DNA of 64,000 bases from assembly GCA_016584305.1 (NCBI GenBank), contig JACEEZ010025380.1, forward strand, positions 84,501-148,500, read 5' to 3'. The stretch comes from Chionoecetes opilio. Lineage: Eukaryota > Arthropoda > Malacostraca > Decapoda > Majidae. Positions 55,560 to 64,000 of this stretch are shown here, piece by piece; within the stretch, counting starts at the first letter, position 1; each line of letters begins with the position of its first letter. The notes under the pieces were generated by a model that worked only from the letters and a program-made list of their open reading frames with translations, was not told the origin of the DNA and did no database searches. Position numbers and translations under genes: made by a program.

Positions 55560-55965
55560 TTCTTTGGGCCCCGACAACCTTGGGGACATGGTGGAAACCG
55601 GGGTTTTTTGGGTGGGGGAGCACAAAAAAAGGGGAAATAGGGCCCCCCCCAAAAAAAAAAACCCTTAAAAATGGGAAAATTTTCCTATTTTCTTTGACTT
55701 TAGGGGGGAAATTTTTCCCTTTTGTGTGCCCCCCCAAAAAAAGGAGCACACTCATAAGGAAAATATGAACCCAAAAAAAAAATCCCTAAACAGGGAAAAT
55801 TCCCTAGTAAAAAGACAAATCGGGGAAATTTCCCCGATAAAGTTCAGAACTGGGGAATATCCCTATTTTAGGGATTTTTTTGGGGGGGCCATTTTTCCTT
55901 ATGGTGTGCTCCCCCCCCCAAAAACTCCGGTTTCCCCATGTCCCCAAGCTTGTTGGCTAAAAGAA
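55560..55965. repeat. palindromic block, copy 1
   Basis: TGGGGACATGGTGGAAACCG with GGGGGAGCACA, and its inverse near 55905-55955. The same block lies at 59675-60050 in tandem copy 2. Confidence 0.6.
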
Positions 55966-56679
55966 GAAGATAGAGGGTGGAGCCTTTGTTTTTAAAGATT
56001 TCCCCCTAACCTTATCCACAAAGTATATCTAACCTAACATTATGGGTTTTCATTAAAACCTAAAAGACTCTGAAAAATTTTTCCCCGGCCAAGTTTTAGT
56101 GCTTTTTTCGATGGAGATAGTTTTTTGGAAATTTGGGTACCATAATATTGGGGTGATAATTTTTTTGTTTTTTTTTAAAACTGGGTTTGCGCAAAATAAA
56201 ACTATCCCCGGTAATAATGGGCGAGAGTTTCGCGGCCCTTTTTACAGAGACCCGACTTTTTTTTGGGCCTACAATAGGTGTTTGCTCTTGGAATTTTTTT
56301 CTTTTTTTTTTTTTTTTTTTTCCAAATAAAATATGAAAAAAAAATGAAAAAAAAAAAAAACTTAACCAACCTTATGGGTTTTTATGAAACCTAACCTAAC
56401 TGTAAAAGGGTTTTAATAAAAACCAAAACCTAACCATAAGGGTTTTTAATGAAAAAAACCAACCTTAACCCAAAAAGTATACTTTTTTAAATTTTTTTTT
56501 TATGGGTTTTGCGAAAAAATAAAACTTCATTGAACAAGGAACGGTAAAATTTTGGAAAGCCTTACCCTATCTTTTTTTTCTTCCCCTATAGCAAAAAGCC
56601 TGGGAATGGGGGAAAATAGGGGGTTTTTTGGGGTGGGGGAAGCAAAATAAGTGATTATGGCCCCCAAAAAAAATCATCA

Positions 56680-57090
56680 AGTCACAAGAAAAAATCAAAC
56701 CCAAACCAAACCAAACCACAAAGTATACCTAACCAAACCTAACCTTAACCACAAATTTCCCCAAAACCTAACCTAACTTAACCAAAAAGTTACCAAACCT
56801 AACCAAACCAAACCACAAAGTTACCAACCGAACCAAATTAAACCCTTTAACCAAAAAAGTATACCTAACCAAACCCCTTAACCCAAAGTATCCCTAACCT
56901 AACCACAAAGTATACCAAACCCAAACCCTTTAACAAAAAGTATACCAACCTAACCAAACCCCAAAAATTTAACCTAACCTAACCTAACCTTAACCACAAA
57001 GTATACCTAACCAAACCCTAACCTTAACCCAAAGTTACCAACCAATTTTAACCAAAAAGTATTCCTAACCAACCAAAACCTAATGGATTT
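56680..57090. repeat. degenerate CCTAACC / CACAAAGTATACCTAACC array
   Basis: Units of about 25-30 bp built on CCTAACC and AAAGTATACC. Mirrored in copy 2 at 61100-61500. Confidence 0.8.
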
Positions 57091-59674
57091 AAAATTTTTT
57101 TGAGGCACCCTCTTTCATAGCGGCGTGGGTTTTAACCAAGGCTGAGCGCACGCTGGAACCTTTACAATGTAAAGTAAAATAAGCATACAATACAGTGGGA
57201 TTTCATTTAGTCAAACCCGGAAGGAGGAGCTCCAAAGTTTTTCCCCAAGCACTATTGTAGCCAAGAAAAAAAGCGGGTCTCTGAAAACGACCCGAAACTT
57301 GCCATTAAAACCCCTATCTCCTTTTGAAAAAAACCTATTGTAGCCGGGAAAAAAATAGCGTGTCTTTAAAAACGACCGCGAAGTCCTTCCATTTAACCGG
57401 CAGTCCTTGAGTATCTCTTCGCCGATAATTCGGCAGGGAAAAATTCCCCTCGCGGGACATGGGGACTTTTTTTCCTTTGCTTGAAGAGCGGCCAAAAGGA
57501 AAAAAATCTTGCCCTGAAAAATATTTTTTTTTTCGTCGTAGAGCGAAGACAATTAAAATGTTTGGTTTTTTTTGAACGGAACGTTGCATTTGGTAAAATT
57601 ATTTTATAATAAATTCTTTCTTTGTAGTTTTCAGCAATTATATAGAAATTTTAATCTTGTTTTTTGATTTTTTTTATACCTTTCTGATGACTTTATGTGA
57701 TTTTTTCATAAAATTCAATTGGATCCTGCTAAATGTAGGCTCAGGCTTCGTCCAAGCCGCCGCCGGGAGCGTCTTGACTTTCCTCAAACCCTTGGGACCA
57801 GGGTTGGGACGAACCTGGACGAACCTAAATTTTTTATAAGTATGGGCCCTGGGCCCATATTTATAAAGTTTTAGGTTCGTTTTTAAACCTCGCCGGTTTT
57901 AAATATGGGGGCCCGGCGTCCTAAATCATTCGAGCGCATCCTAAATCGCAAAGACTCGTCCTAATTTCGAGGTTGGCTGGGGGGTTTTTGTGAGGAAGGA
58001 AGCAAATTTCCCTTGGTGTGGGGTGTCCTAGCGGCAGGGCGGGGGCTAAGACTCGTCCTAAGGACGAAAAACAGGGAGTGCTCCCCCCACCCTGAGAACT
58101 TTCGTGATAGGATGATGTACTGGCGAACTTGTTGTACATAACTAAAAGCGATCTGTTTGGGCCGAGAAGGGATTATATATGGGGACAAAAACTAGTGGAA
58201 TGTAATATAAAGCACACTAAAAAATAGGGCCCATCAGTGCATGACAAGTCACGAGTGGTTATTATTCACTTTGAGGTGTCATGTTCCCCCTCCTTTGATA
58301 TCATGTATCGTGATACAGTTTGAAGTGATCCCCCCCAAACTTTTGATAAAGAAGGGGACATGTTGAGAATAAAAGCGATTTAGGGAGGCTACATAAAAAA
58401 AATTTAAAAAAAATTGAATAAGTCGGTTTTATTAAGCCATGGAAAAATACCAAAAAACTCTTTTTCTCTTCCCATGCCGTTTCTTGAAAATTTTTCTTAT
58501 TTGTTCTTGATATCATCTTTTAATATACCAAAACCCCACCTCTAACCTAATTTAAACATTTTTTGGTTGAAAGAACTAGATTTAGGAGTTAGTATCAGCT
58601 TTATTTTCAATTGCCCAGGGGAAGGAAATTGGGTTTAAACCCCCCAAAAGAAGAAACTAATATGAAACAGGTTAAATTGTCAGGCTGAGGATGACTAAAC
58701 CAAACGGTAAAATTCCGCGGGATTTGGCGGTGTTTTGGGGGGGGGACCAACCCCCCGGACAATCGCGCACCATAAAATTTATTTTTTTTTAACCTAAAAA
58801 AACTCAAAAAACCAATCCAAATTACCCTAAGTTTAAACAAACCTAAACCAAACCTTAACATACCAAAAATCTAACCTAACCTAACTCAGAATTTGGAAAT
58901 AATGGACGATGATTTTTGCGGTCTTTTTCAGACACAGACATTTTTCCGGTCTTCAATAGGTGCATTTTTAATGGAGAATTTTTATTTGGCAAGCCCAAAG
59001 TTAAAAAAAAAAAAAAAATCATCCCCGAATTTTAGGGTACCGTTTCCTTATTCAATGTAAGAAAATCTACACTAATTACACTGATCTCCATCAGAAAAAC
59101 ACTTAAACGGGGCCGGGAAAAATTAGTCGGGGTCTTATGGGTTTTTAAAATAAAAACCAAACCTAACCTTTTAGGTTTAAGAAACCCAAAAACCGGGAAA
59201 ATCTTAAAAACAAGGTTCCCCCCTTAAGTGACAAAAATTTTGGCTTACGTTTTTATATTTACTGTTTTTTAAGACATCTTTTTTATTTTTTTAAGAGTCC
59301 CGATCCTTATTTTAGCCTACAGGGCCCATTTTAAATTTTCTGCGACCAAATGTTATATTATTTATTTTGGTGGGGGGTCCCGGAAGATGCCAGTAGAAGG
59401 CTCGTAGCCGAAACGCCGTGTGACGAACGTGCATATTTTTCCCACCCTAGGGCATCTTTTGGTGCAAAATACCAAAAGATGCCGGAAAATGTCTGGGACA
59501 CGGCCTTTAGTTAGGTTAGGGCAGGTCAGGTTAGGTTAGGGTTAGGTTAGGTTGGGTTTAGGTTATTTTAGGTTAGGTTAGTGACACACCAAAGGGGGTC
59601 AAAGGGGGGTTTTTTTAGGCGTAGATTTTTGTCATCTTTAGAAAAGAGGTCAATCCCCTATCTTTTTTAGGCCC

Positions 59675-60050
59675 AAACAAGGCTGGGGACGGGTGGAAAC
59701 CGGGTTTTTGGGGGGGGGAGCACAACCAAAAGGGAAATAGGCCCCCCCAAAAAAAAACTAAAACGGGGGGGAAAATTTTTCCTTTTTATGGATTTATGGG
59801 GGAAATTTTTCCCTTATATGGTGCCCCCCCACAAAAGGAGCACACTAAAAGGGAAATATGACTCCCAAAAAAAAATCCCTAAACAGGGAAAAATTCCCTA
59901 TACATAAATAATCGGGGGTAATATTTCCCGATAAAGTTCATGAACTGGGGAAACCCTAGTTTAGGGGTTTTTTTGGGGGGGGGGCCCATTTTTCCCCTTT
60001 ATGTGTTGCTCCCCCCCCAAAACCCCGGTTCCCACCGCCCCAAGCTTTTG
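59675..60050. repeat. palindromic block, copy 2
   Basis: Equivalent of 55560-55965, with the same inner AAACAGGGAAAAATTCCCT motif. Confidence 0.6.
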
Positions 60051-60094
60051 GATAAGAAGAAATAGAGGGGGGACCCTTTTGTTTTTAAAGTTTT

Positions 60095-60440
60095 GGGGTG
60101 GTGTGGGGGGACACCGTACATTAGTGGAAAAATATTCAAAAAAAAACCCATTTTTTACCTGGAGAGTGCACACTGTCCCAAAACAAAATTTACAATATGG
60201 CCCACCTATGGGTTTTCCCTCATGAATACTTAACTCAGATAAAAAGGGTATTAAAGGTTTTTTTTAAAATTTTTTGCTTGGGCCCCCCCGTTTTGGTGTG
60301 ACCCCACCCCACCCCACCTCTTAGTCATGAAGTCTACCCCGTTTTCGAGTAGTTCCGGGGTGCGCTGCTCCGGGTGGGATGGTGGGGCGAAATTTGAATT
60401 AATTTCGCGTTTTAGCCCCGTGGTGACCCCCCCCCACCTA
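60095..60440. mobile_element. ~345-bp insertion present only in tandem copy 2
   Basis: GGGGTGGTGTGGGGGGACA at the left and, near 60420-60445, GTGACCCCCCCCCACCTACC at the right are inverted. Copy 1 passes straight from TTTGTTTTTAAAG to CCTTA.CCACAAAGTATAT. Confidence 0.55.
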
Positions 60441-61099
60441 CCCCAACCTTAACCACAAAAGTATATAACCCAACATTTTAGGTTTCATTAAAACCCATAA
60501 GACTCTGACAAATCTTTCCCGGCCAAGTTTAGTGCTTTTTTTGAGGAGATAGTGTTTTTTTTGGAAAGGTTTCCTAATATTCGGTGAAATTTTTTTTTTT
60601 GTTTTAAATGGGCTTGCGCAAAATAAAAACTTCCCGGTAATAAGGGGGAAGTTTCGCGGTCGTTTACGAGAACCGATATTTTTTCTGGCCTACAAAAGGT
60701 GCTTGTCTCATGGAGAAAAGTTTTTTTTTGCCAAAAAAAATAAAAAAAAATGAAAAAAAAAATTTTAAATAAGCTAACCTTTTAGGTTTTTAAGAAACCT
60801 AAACCAAGTAAGGGTTTTTTAAAGAACTAAAATAACCATATAGGTTTTTAATGAAAACCCAACCCAACCTTAACCCCAAAGTATAATTTTTTTAATCTTT
60901 TTTTATGGGGTTTTCGCAAAATAAAACTTCATTAGAAAAAGGGAAAGGTAAAAATTTTGGGAAAAAGTCCTTACCCCATCTTTTTTTTTTTCCCCCTATG
61001 CCAAAAGCCCGGGGGAATGGCGGGAAAAACGGGGTTTTTTGGGGGGGGGAAAAAAATAAGTGATTTATGGCTCCCAAAAAAAAACATCAAAATCACTAA

Positions 61100-61500
61100 T
61101 GTAAAATCAAACCCAACCTACCTTAAACAAAGTATACCTAACTAACCCAACCTTAACACAAAAATATCCTAAACCAACCTAACCAACCACAAAATATACC
61201 TAACCTAACCTAACCTTAACCCCAAAATATACCTAACCGAACCCAACTTAAACCCTTTAACAAAAAAGATACCTAAACCCAACCTTAACCACCAAAAATA
61301 ACCTAACCTTAAAAACAAAGTATACCTAACCTTAACCCAAGTATAATTAACCAAAATAACCTAACCTTCCAAAAGATACCTAACCCAAACCCAACCTTAA
61401 CCACAAATATACCAACTAACCTAACCTTAACCACAAAATAACCTAACTAAAACCCAAACCCAACCCTTTAAAAAAAGATTCCTAACCTAACCTAACCCAA
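61100..61500. repeat. degenerate CCTAACC array, copy 2
   Basis: Same units as 56680-57090. Confidence 0.8.
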
Positions 61501-62399
61501 CTGGACTTTGAATTTTTTGGGCACCTCATATTTATAGCGCCGGGGGGTTAAACCCCAAGGCTGAGCGCCCGGAACCTTTTCAGATTGAAGTACAATAAGC
61601 ACAATAAAGGGGTATTATTTCAGTCAAACCGGAAGGAGAGTCCAAGTTTTCCCCCGCCCCATTTAGGGCCAAAAAAAAATAGTCGGTGTTTTTGAAAACG
61701 ACCGCGAACCAGTCCTTATAAAACCCATTCCCTTTGAAAAAGAAAACCCATTTTAGGCCAGGAAAAAAAATCGGTCTTTTAAAAAGACCGCGAAAATCCC
61801 GTCCATTATAAAAAGGGATCCTTTAGATCTCTTCGCCCATCATTCGGATGGAAAAAATTCCCCTCGCAGGACATAGGAATTTTTCCTTTCTTGAAAGAGC
61901 TGGAAAGGGGTGAAATTTGTCCTGAAAATATTATTTTTCTCGTCGATAGAGCGAAACAAAATGTCAATGCTTGTGTCTTTTTAAAAAGGAAACGTTTTCA
62001 TATCTGGTACACTTTATTCTATAGATGAATTTTATTCGTTTAGTCTTCAGCAATTTTCATGAAATATTAATCTTTGTTTTTTTGATATTTTTTACCTTTT
62101 GAGACTTTAGTTGGGGAATTTCATGAAAATCCAAATTTGATCTTGCTAAATGTGCGCTCACGCTTCGCTAAGCCGCCGCTTAGGAGCGTTTAGACTTCCT
62201 CAAACTTAGGCGCAGGGTTAGGACGAATCCGGACGAACCTAAAATTTTTTAAGATGGGCCCTGCTGACGATCCCCAAACAGAAAAGACCGAGTATCATCC
62301 ACCCACCCTCCCCCACCCCCCCATTAAGAAATAAGATAAAAAAAATTTTGGTTTCCGGGGGTGTGAGGGGCCCATTAGGTTTGGTTAGATTATGGGTAA

Positions 62400-62745
62400 T
62401 TTTCGTAAGTTAAATAGGTTTTTCGGGGGATTATCGCTGTTAGGGTAGAACGGGGGTCAAGGGGGGGCAGAGCCCCCCCGCTAGGGGTTAATTTAAATTT
62501 TCTTAGGTTAGGTTAGATTACGAGGGGGCCTTGAATCTCGGGGCTTGAAGGTTTGGAAATTTCCCCTATCTAGGGGAAAATTTCCCCCGTTACATTTTTT
62601 ACTCCTACACAACTCTAAAATAGTGTTTTCGAGCATTATTTTCCCCACCCTCAAACCCCCCCCATTCCCACAGGCCCCAAGCTTTTTTTGGGGAAGGGGG
62701 GGAGGGAAACGCTAGAAATTTTCCAAATAACTCATATTTTCCAAA
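62400..62745. mobile_element. partial copy of the 14722-15345 long-TIR element
   Basis: TTCCCCTATCTAGGGGAAAA, CTACACAACTCTAAAATAGT, CCCATTCCCACAGGCCCCAA and CGCTAGAAATTTTCC follow the same order as 15170-15345. The left arm is not clear. Confidence 0.6.
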
Positions 62746-62749
62746 ATGT

Positions 62750-64000
62750 AAGGCGGAAAGGGGGACGGGAAGGGTACACACAAGTTAAACCATGTAGTAA
62801 AGGGGGAGAAAGAAACAATAGCCAGGGGGAAGTGAGTGGCAGAAACGGCAGTATACGAGCTAAGATACGCATATATTACCTAGCTAATGTTTTACTGCCC
62901 TGCCTGGTCACACTCCCCCCGGTTTTTTGCCCTTCCCCCCTTCTGTACACGTGGTTTACCTGTTGTTTTTCCTTCCGTCACCCTTCTCCCTTTACTTGTG
63001 GAGATATAACATATTTTTATAGGGAGGAGAGAGACAAGTGTTTACATCGTTCCCCCGCTTAAAACTTTTTCTGGGATGTTATTTACCGAAAATAAATTTA
63101 AATCCTTTAAATATTGCTTTATTTTCATTCGTAAGTTCCCAAAATTTTTACTGCCATATTTTTCTGTTTTCAGCGTTTTTCATGATCTAAGAGACTTTTT
63201 TGGGTAATGAATCACTTTAGCGCGAAGTTGTGTCAGCAGGAACTGCTAGACCCATGCATGGGGAATTTTGCCCCATAACATAGAGTCTTATGGGCAATTT
63301 ATGCTTGTCAAACCCCTTATGGGAACCATAGAATAAATCCCGGGCCCCTGGGCAGAATGCTCGAAAGAGTTACGGGGCCCCCAAGTATTCCCAAGGGACT
63401 TTACCTCGTAGCGCCTCTAAAGGGAGATGCTCAAACCGTTTTTTCTCACTTTTACGGGGGCCTAGGCTAAGGGTGGTCGGGGGCACCTTTAATCCCTAAG
63501 GGGTGAAATTTTAAAAACGGCTAGAGATCAAAAAAACAAAAAAATACAAGTTGTATCACTATACTTTATGTTTTTTTGTGTATTATAGAGGGCCCTTTCA
63601 TCTTGCCTTTTTGAAAAGTGATGGTTTTTTTGCTTCACGACTCCCATTTTCATATTTAACATAAAATACCTATATACTTGAAAAAAATTTATATCGGGCA
63701 AACCTATATATTAAATATAAAAATAGGTCGACTTCTTGAATCAAAAAAGTATAGTTCATTATACAAGTTTGGCCGCTATAAAGATCCGGTGGTGGTGGGG
63801 GTATCAAATTCGATAAAGACACCCCCCGTAAACAAGCAAGGAAATGTTTTTATATCCTTGCACAAAAAGGTCACGTGTGTCACAGGAGGGTTGCCCCCCG
63901 GTTGCTTTCTGACCTAAAGAGCGAAACGCCAGTTCTCGCCCATATAAAAGCCCGCCGGGGCCACGGATACGGCATTACGTACGGCGCGGGCCAGCAGTGG
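62750..64000. other. no feature recognised
   Basis: Noisy AT-rich sequence, ending in a GC-rich stretch with CATATAAAAGC at 63940. The latter could be TATA-like, but no transcript evidence exists. Confidence 0.4.

Larger units (their letters stand above)
53851..57859. mobile_element. ~4.0-kb TIR element, tandem copy 1
   Basis: It begins GGGGCCCCATACTTAAAAGA and ends TTTTTTATAAGTATGGGCCC. It holds decayed GGACGAG-family MITE arms (54860-55090, 56070-57390), CCTAACC arrays (56690-57090) and a palindromic block (55560-55965). It is colinear with 57860-62270. Many short homopolymer changes separate the two. No coding sequence was recognised; the Phe/Lys-rich ORFs reflect A/T runs. Confidence 0.7.
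57860..62270. mobile_element. ~4.4-kb TIR element, tandem copy 2
   Basis: It starts GGGCCCATATTTATAAAG two bases after copy 1 ends, and closes AATTTTTTAAGATGGGCCC. Landmarks repeat in order: GACAAGTCACGAGTG at 54208 and 58241, CCAAAAGATGCCGG at 55385 and 59470, AAGGCTGAGCGC at 57138 and 61557. The offset grows from about 4.03 to 4.42 kb because of an insertion at 60095-60440. Confidence 0.7.

Noticed and set aside
53341..61145. many 60-115-aa Phe/Lys/Gly-rich ORFs
   Set aside because: They follow A, T and G homopolymers in poor-quality transposon sequence and show no conserved motif.
63930..64000. core promoter at the right edge (CATATAAAAGC)
   Set aside because: A lone TATA-like string at the window edge with no transcript start or gene to support it.

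Overview
The window reads as nuclear DNA of an arthropod, most likely a decapod crustacean. This is inferred from interstitial TTAGG-type arrays, tRNA-derived SINEs, a Ty3/gypsy element, many hAT and short inverted-repeat elements, long GA/TG microsatellites, and intron-containing gene fragments with GT-AG junctions. There is no bacterial-style gene density, rRNA, functional tRNA or CRISPR array. Most of the window is transposon sequence, often several layers deep, and most long ORFs are translations of tandem repeats.

Layout. 0-1.25 kb: two minisatellites. 1.2-6.4 kb: a frameshifted Ty3/gypsy element on the minus strand. 6.46-12.6 kb: a hAT remnant holding a second 4.9-kb hAT (perfect 8-bp target duplication), which itself holds a tRNA-Val-like SINE and a MITE. 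12.6-13.5 kb: a hAT MITE built on a palindromic 26-bp repeat. 14-21.5 kb: MITEs, a 300-bp-arm hairpin, TTAGG-type repeats, a HARBI1-like fragment and a possible first exon. 21.56-26.25 kb: a large palindrome whose arms carry different insertions (a LINE in one, a Helitron-like element in the other). 26.3-32.8 kb: MITEs, an acidic-protein exon, and a 2.4-kb element with 9-bp TIRs, TA duplication and an unrecognised transposase-like gene. 33-36 kb: minus-strand exons of a RING E3-ligase-like gene. 36.7-39.9 kb: a 3.2-kb element with ~110-bp TIRs encoding a second unrecognised protein with a Cys-rich tail, abutted by a PIF/Harbinger MITE. 43-47.6 kb: three phased exons of an unidentified minus-strand gene, split by a third hAT. 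47.9-51.7 kb: two minisatellites, the first holding a SINE that holds a MITE derived from the 6.7-kb hAT. 52-64 kb: a SINE, then two head-to-tail copies of a ~4-kb TIR element in sequence that looks poorly polished.

Host coding content is small: three RING-gene exons plus a doubtful fourth, three exons of an unidentified gene, one acidic exon and one possible first exon, all on the minus strand. The most unusual material is the pair of transposon-like elements at 29.6-32.0 and 36.7-39.9 kb, the autonomous/MITE hAT pair, and the large palindrome. Coordinates of decayed elements are approximate except where target duplications or splice sites are stated. No homology search was possible; family calls rest on recognised motifs and termini.
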